Shown in pieces: positions 1 to 12,686 of a stretch of 64,000 nucleotides of DNA (position 1 is its first letter; every line of letters starts with the position of its first letter). The notes below the pieces were generated by a model, which was not told where the DNA came from, made no database searches, and saw only the letters and a list, made by a program, of their open reading frames with translations. The position numbers were made by a program, and so were the translations under genes. The stretch is from Icerya purchasi. Taxonomy: Eukaryota > Arthropoda > Insecta > Hemiptera > Monophlebidae. Location: the NCBI GenBank assembly GCA_039619475.1, contig CM077115.1, positions 142,981,774 to 143,045,773 of the forward strand, given 5' to 3'.

Positions 1-302
1 GTAACGACTAGCGCCATTTGCGCAATTCGTCACTCATAACTCGCGCGGCGTTTACTTGACGCGACACGTTCACCCGCTGTAAAAATATCGTTCTCATTTT
101 ACTGAGCGATTTAGAAAGAAGTCCAACCAGGCGTGCATTGATCATTTATACCAGTGCTTGTAAAACATTTTTAAATTTTAATTTTATACATTACGTTTTA
201 TCAGCGATTTATATCTTTCTCTGTTTCCTTCAGTACCGGCCAATATTTATTTCATTTTTAAAGCAGTTTATTTTTCTTTTAGGTTCATAAAAATACCACG
301 CG

Positions 303-1935
303 ATGAAAATGATGTTGAGGCGAAAAAAAGAAGAAGGGCACTTGGGATCCTTCCGACATGCACAAGGCCGTGGAGAAGGTTTTAAATAAAGAAATGAGTG
401 CGCGTTAGGCTGCAGATCGTTTTAAGGTACCTAGAACGACAATAAATGACAGAATCAGCGCTATTAAAAATAATAAAGAGGTGTTAATTAAGCCAGCTAT
501 GGGTTGTTTCCACGCAACATTCTTACCTGAACATGAGGGAATTTCGGTTAAACATGTTAAAGACTTGGCAAATAGGTTAATATGCCTTCAAGTAAACAAG
601 AATTTCTTAAACTTGCTTTTCAACTAGCTGAAAAACTAAAAAATTACGATGAGACTGGTGTCAGTATTGTTCCGAAACATTCTAAAGTTATAGCTACTAA
701 AAACCAAAGACAAGTTGGAAAGCTTACTTCTTAAGAGCGTGAAAAAAAATGTGACAGTGCTTTTTGCAATGAGTGCCGGAGGTCAATTTGTACCACCATT
801 CTTCGTGTTACCAAGATCCAGAATGAATGTGAGGCTCATGATAAATGCTCCTCATGAGAGCGTAGGCGAAGTTCAGTCAAATGGTTGGGTGAATGCTCAA
901 TTCCATATTAAAAAGTAGTATTCCAATCCTACAGATCAAAACCCAGTTCTGTTAGTTCTTGATGGGCACGCCAGTCACAAAGACTTGGATGTCATCCTAT
1001 TTGCTAGAGAAAATCATATCCATATGTTGAGCACCCCACCACAAACGACTCATAAGCTGCAGCCACTCGATCGCACCTTTATGAAACCATTTAAGTCTGC
1101 TTACAGTGATGCATGCGATTTATGGATGAGGTCAAATGCTGGCATAAGGGTTAGTGAATATGAGATTGTTGGGTTTGTTGCTTCTGTTTTTAATCGTGTT
1201 TCTCGAATGGACATTGGCGTTAATGGCTTTCACTGTACAGGAATTCATCTCTTTAACAAGAATATCTTCAGTGACTTAGATTGCATTGCTTCAGATATGA
1301 CAAATATTGCAGACAATTCACCATCGTTTTCCCAACTAACAGAACCGACACCTTCAACTTCTGCACATGTACCTCAACCTACTGCTTCTAACTTTGAACC
1401 TCATGTTAATCCTTCTCGACAATCTGAGGCACAAACTGCTAGTTCTAACACTGAATCTCAAACTGCTTACAAAAAAATCCGTACCTCAAATATCAGCTAT
1501 CATTGACCAATCGGTTGGAAATTTTAAAGAAATTGCCAGTTCCTGATGTCTCGAAAAGAAGAGCTACTGCACGATAACATAAAGCTGAAAGAAGGGAAAT
1601 ATTCACATGTTCTCCATATAAAAAGATGCTGGAAGAGAAGCGAGTAGATAAAAAAAAATGTGGAATCAACTAAGCAACACATTTTCCAGGAAAAAAAGGG
1701 ATATCGGCAGGAGAGGTAAAAGTTTGACTTGGGGCAAGGCTGTCAGCAAAAACAAAAAACCAAAACCAGGTTCCCACCCAGACGCCGATTCAGGAGGAGA
1801 CAATTTGTCCTTTATGTTTCGAATCGCACGGTAAGGTCAGTGTGGAAACTGTAAGTCGTGGGTCCATGAAGCTTGTGCGAACATTTCGGAATTATCAAAT
1901 CAGTATATTTGTGATTATTGTATAATAATATAACA
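303..1935 (+). pseudogene. pogo/Tigger-like transposase (psq HTH + DDE endonuclease + PHD-like finger), broken
   Basis: This would cut and paste its own element in the nucleus. Seen in order: a basic stretch then a psq-type helix-turn-helix from 343 (WDPSDMHKAVEKVLNKEMS, then AADRFKVPRTTINDRI), broken by TAG at 406-408. Next is a catalytic block at about 640-830 with DETGVSIVP, KHSKVIA, QVGKLTS and FVPPFFVLPRSRMN, the first Asp lying in DETG. Then LVLDGHASH near 955 (second Asp), and an intact frame from 985 to 1506 with TTHKLQPLDRTFMKPFKSAY and FHCTGIHLFNKNIFSDLD. A C-terminal finger follows. The distance from HTH to DETG is only about 50 codons, far less than usual for the family, so an internal deletion is inferred. 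Several frameshifts and stops make it non-functional. Family assignment rests on motif recognition and is strong. Confidence 0.88.
1797..1934 (+). other. PHD-like Cys/His finger at the pogo transposase C-terminus
   Basis: Four metal-binding pairs can be read: ICPLCFESHGK, then after a frameshift CGNCKSWVHEACANISE, and finally YICDYC before a stop. The Cys2-Cys2-His/Cys-Cys2 spacing resembles the C-terminal fingers of many insect pogo transposases. The second pogo relic ends in an equivalent but poorer finger (CFCLVCLEKSK ... YYICHNC, about 9624-9735). Confidence 0.6.
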
Positions 1936-2583
1936 GTTCTAGTTTCAGCTGGCCGGTACTGGAGGACAATTTTTTTAAACTTAACTTTTCATTGTTTGGA
2001 ATTTTACGAATAAAGTTGATTAGTTGTAAATTTATTGGGATTCTATTATCTTCTATTTATAGCTTAGCATTGCCCCTAAATATGTCAGCAGCAAGTAAAC
2101 ATATAACATGATAAACTTTAATTTTATTCCAATCAAACCTTAAGGGGTGACGGTACTGCCGGACTCTCCCCTATAGATATTTTTAAAACATTTTTAAATT
2201 CTTGTAATGGTGGTCGCTATTTGATTTTCTTTACCTGCTTAATCGTTTCGCACGATCAATATTTAACCGGCTGGATGAAAGTGAAATTTAGAACGAAAGT
2301 TATGCAGTGGTAAAAATGTTGGTAGATTTTTTAACGTTACCTTATTTCCTATTTTTTATTCGCTGAAAAATTAATTAAAAAAGCAATTTTGAAAAAGAAA
2401 TTTTAAGAAGCATACAGATTAAACATATTTTAATAATGAAAAATAATGTTCAATGAAAACTATTCAGATATTTATCAAACGGGAAAATAAAACAGGATTT
2501 TGTACATATATTCATGTTACAGTTGAACATTGCAAATGATTCGAGCAATTCCGTCGGCAGAAGCCGTCAGTGGCTATGCGAAG

Positions 2584-2880
2584 TTGGCTGACAGACTTTT
2601 TTCGTAATTCAAAATCAACATTCGAAAACAGTTAAGAATCATTTGGCGATTATTCGTAGTCTATTCCTAAAATTTGGTAGCGAACCGTTCACTTTTTAGA
2701 GACTATTAAACAAAGAAAATTTTCAGTTGGCTGACAAATTTACGAAAATTGAGAATTTTTTTAAAAAAATCATTATTTAAATGGTATAGATTACTTAGAA
2801 ATCATTTCGAGGTTATCGGTAGTCTATTCGCAAAATTTGGTGGTGCGGTTCAGTTTCTAGAGACTTTAAATTATGAACGC
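2584..2880. repeat. diverged tandem duplication, about 145-160 bp period
   Basis: Two successive units share TTGGCTGACA (2584 and 2727), then AATCATTT (2637 and 2799), TAGTCTATTC, AAAATTTGGT and TAGAGACT in the same order. An echo (CCAAAATTTGGGTGCGGCTGAG-like) may exist near 3505. A short open frame at 2749-2937 falls inside the second unit and is not evidence of a gene. The rest of 2172-3780 is AT-rich with an (AT)n run at about 3592-3617 and nothing else recognisable. Confidence 0.55.
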
Positions 2881-3781
2881 ATTCAGAGCTGGATGAGAAT
2901 AGAGCCGACCGAAATTTTTCCCAATGTGTCGCTCTGATTCGGCGCTGCGACTAGAGATCAACTCACCAAATAGGCAACAAAATTACCCAAAAAAATTTTG
3001 TTCAGCTCGCAGAAAGAAAAAAAAAAGCCTAAAAATTTGGAAAACTTTTACATCTTAAGAGTAGAAAAGTTAAAATTTCTGAATAGAATAGTTTAAAAAA
3101 GAAATATAGACCATAAGGTTTACTATAGAAATTTATTAAAAAGGTCCTAAATGTAGAAAATAAAAATTGAGCAAAAACGTAGCGCTGTGGCCGCTAATTG
3201 CAATATAATTACCTACATTTAACTAAATTAGCAATTTAATTTACATACCAGACTCGTAATTAATGAACGATCGCTATGGTTTTCTCTAATAACTTATTAA
3301 TGATTCTGTGACACCTTATTTATATGCTGAAATTTTCAAAATTGTCAAATAGCCAGGGAAATTAATAAAAATATCGACCGGAATAATTTTAAATAATATA
3401 AACTTTAAACTGTACAAATAATGACGTAGATACTGCTGTTAACGAGATTATTGGTCTTGTTCGGACAGTCTGCATTAATTCCATGCGCAATATAAAGAAG
3501 TTTTCCAAAATTTGGGTGCGGCTGAGCTGGGGCACAAGGCCGTTGATTTAACGTGAAACACCTGTATCGAGTTTAAGTATTTGTATATATTTATATATAT
3601 ATATATATATATATATAATACATAAATATATGCGGTGAAAAATAATAGCGTTGTGCGATTTCGTCTCACGAGCAATTTTAAAGACGTTTCACGTCAATAG
3701 AAAAAAATCTGTTCTGGTCAAAAATTCACAAATATGAAAATCCTGTCAAATTGAACTCAGAGGGATTCTAAAAAAGCAAGA

Positions 3782-4110
3782 CACCAACACCTTCGATTCG
3801 CTTTGTCCCCTTCTCCTTTCTGCTCTCTTCATGCTTCTGAGCCCCTTGTATTTGTGATTCAAATCATATCCTTTTCGAATGTTCTGCGCTCCTCAACAAA
3901 CGCTCCCTTCTATATGCTCAACTTTTAGCTTTAGGTTTTTCTTACTCGCTTTAACGCTACCTATATCCTTTTCTTCCCATTGCCTTCAGTTGTTCTGCTG
4001 CTGCTGTCCTTTATGAGTTCCATTTCTGAGCGCCTGGCTATTTAGTTCTAACTGTTGAATTATCATGTTGTTGGGTTAAGCCCGCTGACGCGCGCACGGT
4101 AGGGGAAAAA
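3782..4110. repeat. pyrimidine-rich dispersed repeat, copy 1
   Basis: This 330-bp stretch is strongly C/T-rich on the plus strand. A diverged relative lies at 46258-46600. Shared blocks in the same order include CTTTTTCGAATGTTC (with small changes), a TATGNTCNNCTTTT block, TTCAGTTGTTC versus GTCAGTTGTTCC, and GTTGTTGGGTTAAG versus GATTGGGTTGTTG. It ends near GCACGGTAGGGGAAAAA; a similar CGCACGGTAGGGAAAAA sits at about 47994. The class is unknown, with no coding signal. Confidence 0.45.
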
Positions 4111-7100
4111 AAATCTTGAAACAATTTTAACTCCACACGATTTAATTGTATAAGAACAATTCTATTAAAAATGGAAGCGGGCGCGGACAAATTAACTGGT
4201 GAAATCATTAAACATCTGCCAAAAAATATCTGTTATATATTTAACGCAACGCTATGAATTGGACACTTTCCAACGTAGTGCAAGTTATCCGTGATACTAA
4301 TGTTGCACCAGCGAATCTGGAAACAGAACTATCTTCTCGCTGACGATTTAGCTTAGTTCATTGCCTAAAGTCTTGAAAAATACAATATATATATTTGATA
4401 ATAGACAGAAATAAGATAATTTGATACCATTTTAGGGTCTAATTGTGAATGATTTATAGTGTCACCGGGGACAGCTGATTTTGTTTTATTGGAAATCCAA
4501 AAAAGAAAAAAAAGAAAAAAAAGAACAAAAACATGTACCGCAGTATATTAGACGTTTCGAGAACTTTCGATAAAACTTGTATATGTTAGATTTCGCCATA
4601 AAATAAAACAAATATTTCTGTTCATCGAATTAAAAATATCCCATGGTTAAAACTAAAGAGAGAAAAATCCTAGCCTTCTTCCACTAGATATTTTCTAGAT
4701 TCCATCTTATACATTCAATACATACTACAGACATCATGCCCATTTCTAATCAAATTGTTTTAGTTGCGAACGATGTGATTATTTGCCTTCATCCAAATCA
4801 AATTCAACATATTGTATATACATTTATGCTAATATATCAATTCGAAATTATATGGATTAATTACAATATAATAGCTAGTATATGTATATTTGTTTTAATG
4901 AACAAAAATGCCAGTAAATCTCGTTTACCAATTCACGCATATCCAAAAATACGAATTAGTGGTACAGAAATTTAATAAACGGGATCAGTGAAATACTTGT
5001 GTCTGGGTAAATGGCTCACTGGGCGTTATTAGCTATTCAGGTTCGCAAAAAATAATAATGCGCCCAAAATGGCTGTATTCGCTTAAAATTCAAATGCTGC
5101 AAATACGCAGAGAAGCGCGAGTAGCGGAAATATAAAGTAAACGTACATGGGCTAACATAACATTTTTTTTTTATTTATTTATTTATTTATTTTCTCTCTC
5201 TCTTTCTCTTCCTTCTCTTTACTTAAGGGAAGTATGTAATAAATTAAAATAGCAATTTAGTCCGTGTTTACACATTAAGTTCAAATGTCTTATTTAATAA
5301 TATAAACTATATAAATTTTTAATAATAATAATAATAATACAAATAAACACACTCATGCCCCACACCCTTGGAGCTTAGTAGTCAAACTGCAATAGCAACA
5401 TATCGTTTACAAATTAAAGTATAATAATTAGGATAAAACTAAAAGAACAAGCTAAAAGAAAACTAATAAAGACAAAACTAAGGATGGCTTAAAATAATCT
5501 TAAATAAAAACTATAACGTTAATGAATAATAAAGACAACTACGGCTAAACGAATGAGGCAAATTAAGTTAAAAGGAATACAAAACAGTTTTATCGTTCTG
5601 ACTGCGGATATAAATAGTGGTAAAGTTAAAATAAGAAAGAAAATTTGAAGTTTAGAATTAAAGAAGGCAAAATAATCTAAGAGTAAACTAATTAAAGAGA
5701 GATAAAGATAAATAATTTTTATAATAAAAGTGAAATAATTAAGGATAATTGGAACAAATTATACTGCTAATTTATAACATTTTAAATATGGCTGACTACG
5801 TATTAACAAAAGAAAAAGTCCTTTGATAAAGAATTTAACGATTAGCATTATTAATCATCTTCATCTGTTTCTTACTGGCAGAACTCGTATACATCGCGAA
5901 AGTGTCTACTTATATTTCACACTGAACTCTTTATTTCAAATGAATATCAAGCGATCGTATGAAGCAGGTCTCTGTTTTGTAGGCTATCACTACCTTACTA
6001 ACATTCATCTATTATCTTACATGCTATTGGATATACTTCGAATCAATTATCTTCTTACCAAGGCTCCAAACTAGAGAACTATCTATACTCGTGTGGTATA
6101 AAGAAAAAAGGGGGATAGATAATTTTTCCCGCTGTTTTCAACTTTTCGCTAACGTCGAAAGTTTCATTAAAGAAATGACATATGTTTTCGTTCCTGACAA
6201 ATATATCGATATCTTATGTCACATGCCAAGAAAAGATAAATAAATAAAAATACTTTTTTCCAATATTTCGAACTAAATTTTTTTTGTTACCTCCGGGCGT
6301 ATAAGAATGATACGCAATATATTATCGAATTTTGACTTATTATTAGGGTAATATATTCATTCAGGCTCTCCTGGTCAAAACTGTTTCAAAATTGATCGCC
6401 CCAACACTTCGATGTCCTAGAAATTGCTTGAAATTTTGCAATTTAATCAAATCGGATACACCTATCTGTCCCCGTATAGAAATTTATTGGACTGACACAT
6501 AAAATAACTACATCAATTACGATTTTAATACTTTTTCGATTCTCTTGAGAATATTTTTGTTCATGCCTTCTAAAATCAAGTATGTTTCGAATGAACATAG
6601 ATGAACTTTTTTTGCGTATTTCAAGAAAGCAATCAACACTTACCGGCTTACTACTGTTTAAGGCTTATAGCCGAGGACACTGTAATCTTAATTTATAGTA
6701 AAGGAAATAATAAACTTGGTTAAAATTTCTGCTCAAACGACAGCCACTTTCGAATGCGTTAAAAAGTAACTCGATGAATTATTCAAGAATCTACACGTCT
6801 TCTTTGTTCAGTTTGTTAGATAATTTGACAAACGCCATTTTATCCGTTGTTCTTTGTAGTTACAATGAAATTAGCACGTTTATGAAAGGACAAGCTATTT
6901 AATCCTTTTTCAACTTTTACGTATTAAGCCTTCGGAAAGAACTTGAATTTTAGCCAGTTTCATAAATAACACCTACACTAATTACATTTTTAAAACAATT
7001 CCAAATTAATATGAAAGTTTTTAGATTAAAGTCATTTTAAAAGTAGAAAAAACTTTACACTATCGGATACGGAAACTATCCAGAAGAAATAAATTTCTTC

Positions 7101-7360
7101 AACTATACAATTTAGCAAAAACAGAGATATTCCATTTGAAATCCGAAAGAGATTTTCGCAGAAAATTTTTAACGAAACATTTGATTTAACGGTAGACTAT
7201 AAATCAATCTTCCTAAAAATAATTCCCAGTTAGCGCGGGTATACTTTATTTCTGAAATGTGTGTACATCTTCAGACGATTTTTGTGTAACTGAGAAATCC
7301 TTTTCGAGTTTTTTAAATCCTGAGTAGTTGCCAGGCGTGAATTTTCAGCCAGCAAAACGA
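4111..7360. other. AT-rich stretch without recognisable genes
   Basis: No protein domain, RNA gene or bounded element was recognised. There are simple repeats: (TTTA)n at about 5171-5191 followed by a CT-rich run to about 5220, and (AAT)n at about 5320-5339. Short open frames at 4736-4975 and 5823-6074 have no domain similarity I recognise and fit chance in AT-rich DNA. Confidence 0.6.
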
Positions 7361-7367
7361 TTCTGAA

Positions 7368-7650
7368 ATTTATCGATCCAATCCATAAACACTTCTTTAC
7401 GTATCATGCAACGGACTTCTTCTTCGTTGGGCGTTTGTGCTTTGGCAGGCCTTCCTCCTTTATCTATTATCTGTGGTTATCTTTTATATTCCGAGACTCC
7501 TTCTGTTGTTCCGTACCACACAAATTTTCGATCAATAATTTACAAATCCCATTGTGATCGTTTTCTGACGATCCACTGATCAACGCATTAACCTTCTTCT
7601 CTAAAGTGAGCATAAATTGGAGTGCTCAACACGCTGATCCAATCGCTAAA
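7368..7650 (-). pseudogene. coding-like relic, family not recognised
   Basis: On the minus strand, an open run near 7650-7490 reads LEKKVNALISGSSENDHNGI and continues through CGTEQQKESRNIKDNHR to a stop. A second frame then continues as KGGRPAKAQTPNEEEVRC and on through MIRKEVFMDWIDKFQNRFAG to a stop near 7368. Composition, charge and uninterrupted length look like real protein broken by one frameshift, perhaps the first ORF (gag-like) of a retroelement. I do not recognise the family. An RNase H relic of opposite orientation lies 100 bp to the right, so the two probably do not belong to one element. Confidence 0.35.
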
Positions 7651-7779
7651 GCGCTCTGCGATCATACCTCACTATCTGTAAACTTAACTCTAATCGGATT
7701 CGCTGAAAATGCCTAACCTTTCCCTATCCACGTCTCAGATAGTATTGAATAAATTTGTCTCCTTCCCCAACCACATGTA

Positions 7780-8208
7780 CATGTATACAGCCAAAACGAG
7801 CTCCACAAATTTTTCCTTTAAAAATTGCGTGCACTTGTGAAACCGGAGGCGTAATGTATTTCGTGCGACTGTTCTGTTTCAGAGGCAGAAATGTTTTTGA
7901 TTCTTCTTTATCTTGAGGCGTATTCTTCCAACACAGTATCCCAAAATGACCTTCTTATTTCAGACTCGCTTCTATCTGTCAAAGCCGTCCAGGACCCAGA
8001 CAACTTTAATCCCTTACCAGCTGATGTCAAAAGACGTAATATACCGACTTTCGTTATCCAGCCTATACGTCACATTCTTATAGGTTCCTGGTTATGTTGG
8101 TGGATTGACTTAGGTACTAGTTCAACTCTATCTAGCCCGATGCTGTTCAATGCTGCGCTACCTCGACTGGGACCATCAATTTTCCAAATGAACTTTCCCG
8201 AAGAATAG
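7780..8208 (+). pseudogene. non-LTR retrotransposon RNase H fragment
   Basis: The frame open through 7891-8208 reads CSVSEAEMFLILLYLEAYSS and then LLISDSLLSVKAVQDPDNFNPL. In RNase H domains of jockey/I-group LINEs the catalytic Glu sits in the AEL-type motif and a catalytic Asp in the SDS motif; both are visible here. Slightly upstream, MYTAKTS near 7775 looks like a mutated YTDGSK start. Reading beyond NPL lacks the expected GNE/AD motif. It is a short relic with no linked reverse transcriptase in the window. The domain is moderately sure, the clade is not. Confidence 0.6.
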
Positions 8209-8460
8209 AGTAAACTGTAATCTCGGAGCAAACAATCTTCATTAGAGAATATAGGTGAACATAGAAAATTTTAAAATTAAACAGGCGATAAACGGGAGTA
8301 ACAAAGTATCATCAATGTTAGTTTCCGAAGTAAATATGGATTCAAATAAAGATAATAAATTTGAAGTCACTAGAACGCGATTTCTCACTACTGACGTAAT
8401 TCAAACAATGTTTCTGAACTAGTATCAAGCTTTACACAGTACTGAAAGTTTCGTTATTTT

Positions 8461-8515
8461 ATGTATATTTATATATATATATATATATATATATTATTAT
8501 ATATTATTATATATG
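8461..8515. repeat. (AT)n / (ATT)n microsatellite
   Basis: A pure AT run grades into TATTATATATTATT. It immediately precedes the second pogo relic. Confidence 0.9.
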
Positions 8516-8529
8516 CGAACTGTTCTATA

Positions 8530-10172
8530 GAAAACACAGTTTCATTGCTCTGTGGTAACCATCAGTGTCCATATGTTAGCATTTAGTGTGTATAAATTTT
8601 TGCCAAGAAAATCGTCTTGTTGTATCATCTTTTCCTTCGCATTGCTTTCATAAGTTACAACCACTGGATCGGTCTGGTTTTCACTTCTTTAAAAAGGTTT
8701 TATAACACAGCCTGTGTGATTCTGGGATGAGAAAAGCATTCAGTGATCACAATGAAAATTTATGATATTCCGAGTTTGGTCTTTACCTTTTGCTTTTTAT
8801 ATTGAATCTAGATTTTCTTGTACAGGAATATATCCTTTTAATAGGGATACATTCGCAGAATTAGACTCTACTCCATCAGACTATACACATATAGAGCAGA
8901 ATTTGCCAGAACAGACACTTATGAATACGGAACAAAGGCTATGTACGGGTAATAAAATATTTCTTATAATACTTATTGTAATTGAATTATTATATTTAAT
9001 GTTTCAAATATAAATAGAGACCTCGCTGGTAACATTTCAATTCAGATATTATTTTATAATTAGAAAAATGTATAGATATTTAACTGTTCTTTTAACCTCT
9101 CTAGTGTTAACCTGCAGCAGCGTTCCATCGCTAAATACTGACATACCAGTTCCTATAAGTGTTGCAAAAAACCAAGTTGATGAGTCACAATAAGCATAGT
9201 GATCATAAAGGCAAAGTGTCTACAAGCGGTAAAATCTCTCGACTAATAAAAATTCCAAGAAAAAAAAAATTATTTTCTTCAAATTATCGGTATAATACAT
9301 AACCGTATTTATTTTGTTTTATAATAATGACAAATGCATAAAAATTCAAATGTGTCATGCTATTTTTATTATTTTAACCCTTTAGATTTTTCATTAGAGA
9401 GTGGAGACTTTTGCCAAAAGCGGCGCAAAGAAAGAAAGTTGTCAAAAAACGTAGAAACATCTGCAAAAATACCCCTGAAAAAAGTTCTCTTCAAGAAGAG
9501 CATGATGATTCGACGAACGGTAAACATTAAAACAACAGAAACGGGGAAAAAAATAAAAAACTTAAAAAAAGCATCCAAAAAGATTAAACTAGATTCATCC
9601 GATAGTGAATGGGAAAAATGTTTCTGTTTAGTTTGTTTGGAGAAATCCAAAGCATGGAATGTCGCAAATGGTCCCATGAGGAATGCATTTGACAAGGGAC
9701 AATTGTACTATATATGCCATAATTGCCTTTCTGGATAATTTATAGAGGAAGTAGAATTATGCAATCCTTATTATTCATTAATAAATATTTATTTTTCCAT
9801 CTGACGACTTCGTATTTTATTGTCTTTTTTAGTAATGCGCATGCATGAATAATGTAAAACAGATTAAATTTCATCTTTATTATTTACGATGTGTAAGAAA
9901 TATTTCAAATAGTCGCATGTTATTCATCGCTGTTGTTTCAGTTGTCTCTAGTTTTTGTTTCAATTGTCCTCGTTTGCTATTTCAATTGTACCTGGTACAC
10001 GGGCTCGGTTGAATAAGTGTTTCTGTCAGATTTTTCCAATTGTCTTTACGAGCATAAGACAAAAATAAAAATGTATATTTAAAAATATACCGTAAATTAA
10101 TTTAGAAAGTATAAGTTGGCGGTAAAAATATAAAACAAGAAAATTATTTCAATTGCCGGACTCGCCTACAAT
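8530..10172 (+). pseudogene. second pogo/Tigger-like transposase relic (C-terminal half)
   Basis: Decayed frames carry a DDE C-terminal half: an LLLDNHQC-like motif at about 8545-8570, FPSHCFHKLQPLDRS near 8630-8675 with a following FKK, then TGIYPFNRDTFAELDSTPSD in the open frame at 8762-9013. A further frame at 9334-9738 is Lys-rich and ends with CFCLVCLEKSK and YYICHNC, a degraded C-terminal finger. Between 8950 and 9105 lies either inserted sequence or an intron, after which LNTDIPVPISVAKNQVDESQ is open. Near 10155 the sequence GCCGGACTCGCCTA resembles the right end of the first pogo element. It is older than copy 1, with more frameshifts, and no N-terminal HTH was found. Confidence 0.72.
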
Positions 10173-10356
10173 ATGTAGCATAGGCAAACTATTTAACAAA
10201 TCAGTATCTAATAGAGTACGAGTATGAAATGACAAACAATCCGATTAATCCGTAAATTTTGTATGAAAATCGTAATAAAATAAATTACAAAAAGCAGTTA
10301 TTATAATTTTTTTTCATAATCTTATAATTGTGTTACCTAATTATTATCACGGCATA

Positions 10357-10665
10357 CATAGGCGTCGCCAGCGGGGGGCAGGGGGGGCAGCTGCCCCCCC
10401 CCCCCCCCTGGAGCCTTGAAACTTTTTAATCAACTGGCCATAATGAGTATTCATAGGCACGTAATCATGAATAATTTGCCAGAAACCCGCGAAAATGATG
10501 TTTTGATTAAGATTTTATTCTCGTTTAATAAAATATTAAGCCTTTACAACTTATAAATTTTATTTTTTCTATAACTCATATCCTTTTTCTATCATCTTGC
10601 CCCCCCCCCCTGGCGGCTGGAACGGCATCTTGCCCCCCCCGGCCCATCGGCTGGCGACGCCCTTG
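10357..10665. mobile_element. non-autonomous hAT-type MITE, copy 1
   Basis: The ends read CATAGGCGTCGCCAGC and, reversed, CAAGGGCGTCGCCAGC. They are flanked by a perfect 8-bp direct repeat ACGGCATA (10349-10356 and 10666-10673), the target-duplication length of hAT transposons. The interior is G/C-homopolymer-rich near both ends (C runs at 10390-10409 and 10600-10608) and AT-rich centrally. A copy at 27667-27967 shares most of its length. There is no coding capacity. Confidence 0.9.
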
Positions 10666-10673
10666 ACGGCATA

Positions 10674-12686
10674 GATAACTATTTAATAAAATATAACGAA
10701 AAAACGAATGCGCAAATGTACTTTATCGTAAAATCTTATCATTTGTAAGTAATAACATTCAATTGAACATAAATAATATCAACGGATGATGGTAATCAAC
10801 GGATAAAAACGAAATAATCAAAGATAATTTTTTCACCGTTGCAGGCACTCATCGTAAGAAATGTGTTTGAAAAACAAAAAAAAAAGGAAAATTCAATTTT
10901 TCTGGGAATTTATAATATTTCTTTTTTACTTTTGTACTTTTCAGATGCTTTAGTTTATGCCCATGATAGGCCGAGAGCTGATCAGCATTTTTGGGTAGGT
11001 ATTTGAGGCACTTCGAAAACTTGTTCAATACGTCCTTTAGTAATACCTATATGCGAAAAGATACAGACCTGGCTGTAGGGTTAGGTTTTAAAGAAGGGAA
11101 AATTTTTTTGCCAAAAATGTTCTTGCGGCACTTTCAAATTTTAACATGTTAAAATTTAGTATTTGAAGAGTTAAAAAATCAAAAAGCCGAGTGTTGCCCC
11201 AGGTGTTTGCAAAATTGTATTTTAAAAAAAAACGAAAAAACTTACTTAAGGCACGATGAAATGTATACACACACTTTATTCGTTAAAATGTATTAATCCG
11301 AAAAATATAGAAAAATAGAAATTGTATAATTCCATTTTTAAAATACTAATATCGTAAAATTTAAAAAATAAAACACTAATTTTCACCTTCCAAGAAAATT
11401 TGAACTACTACTACCTGTGGTAATTACTTCCCCGTAATCCGCATAAAGACAGGGTTCTCTATAAGTAAAACAGTCGGAACTGTTGTGCGAAATTCCGAAC
11501 CTGTTAAATTTCTTTCTGTACATGTTAATATTGAAGAATTAACTAAAAGTACGATTTTAGATACTTACTCTCTGTTCAGAAACTACCATTTTGTAAGCAC
11601 AAAAAATCTATCGATTACCTGAAGCTGTCTTGCAATAATTTGTAAAGGTTTTTACAGACACAGGAGAGCATCATTGACCTTAACAGTTTTACGAATCTCG
11701 CGATAAAATACATTATCGCTAGGTGATTTGTAAACAACATGTCTCGCTATATACATGCGTCTTTTTACGTCGTTGCGGTGTTACCGCATAGGTTCTGCAG
11801 CTGTAAAACAATTAATATTACCAAAAAATATTTCGCTGAAATTGCTTTTTTAATTTCAGCTAGATATTCGTTCGTTTAACCGATTAAACATTCTAAATAA
11901 ATTACGAATAAGATATCTAAAAAACATTTCCGTTATGATTTAAAATTTCAAATATACTTCCTATTCCGGAAGGAAATATAAAACGCCGCATTTATAATTA
12001 CGAAGTATTAAAAATTTATACGATAAGTATTTAAAACTGCGTACATAAAGGTTTATATTTATAAAAAAAAGATCTCATTCGTTAGATTAATGTTACTTAT
12101 ACGAACACGATGTAATTAAGTTTTTTTGTCTATTACGAATTGGGAAAAGTCACTATTTTAAGAAATACCAATCATAAGACGAAATTTTTGGTAGGCAACA
12201 CATTTTAAACAATAACCAAATTTTATTTTTATTTTTTAAAATACCGGAAGTGTTTTGTCCAATCTAGGTTTGTTTATTTCTCGCATCTAAATTTAGATGA
12301 CATATTTTGTAAATTTTAATTAAATACGTTAAAAAAAAAGTAATATGCAGTGTCAGAATTAATCAAACCCGTTAATAAGCAAATTTCGAATGATATCGAA
12401 TGATATCGAAGAGATAAACATTAATTATTTATGTCTTGTATATTTACTGTGAAAAACAAAGAAAACCATCACATATTATTACGCACTATGTAAAGACAAA
12501 GGGATCCCCGTCCGAATAGCAATTCTAATCATAAAACTTTTTATTTTTTTATTTTTTGTTTTTTTTTTTGTTTTTTTTTTTTGGCACAGCCTTCGCCTTT
12601 TGGCCAGTCTGTACGTAGATCCAGTTAAATGTCTACCCCATCTTATATTTTAATATTAACAATTTAAAAAAAAAAGTATATATATA
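10674..12686. other. AT-rich intergenic stretch, nothing recognised
   Basis: No domain or bounded element was recognised. A T-rich G-interrupted run lies at 12540-12580. An open frame at 11088-11270 (minus) has no recognisable feature. Confidence 0.55.

Larger units (their letters stand above)
1..2171 (+). mobile_element. pogo/Tigger-type DNA transposon, decayed, left end outside window
   Basis: A pogo-superfamily element fills the left edge of the window. Its transposase relic is described separately. The right end is probably the segment at 2146-2171, reading GCCGGACTCTCCCC and followed by TA, the target dinucleotide of pogo elements. A very similar right end, GCCGGACTCGCCTA, occurs near 10155 after the second pogo relic. 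An inverted pair CAGTACCGGCCA (231-242) and TGGCCGGTACTG (1950-1961) brackets the coding part and may be subterminal repeats. The left terminus was not found and probably lies upstream of base 1. Confidence 0.75.

Noticed and set aside
4736..6074. Open frames of 79 and 83 codons as small genes
   Set aside because: AT-rich, no domain, no promoter or splice context, and no conservation evidence.
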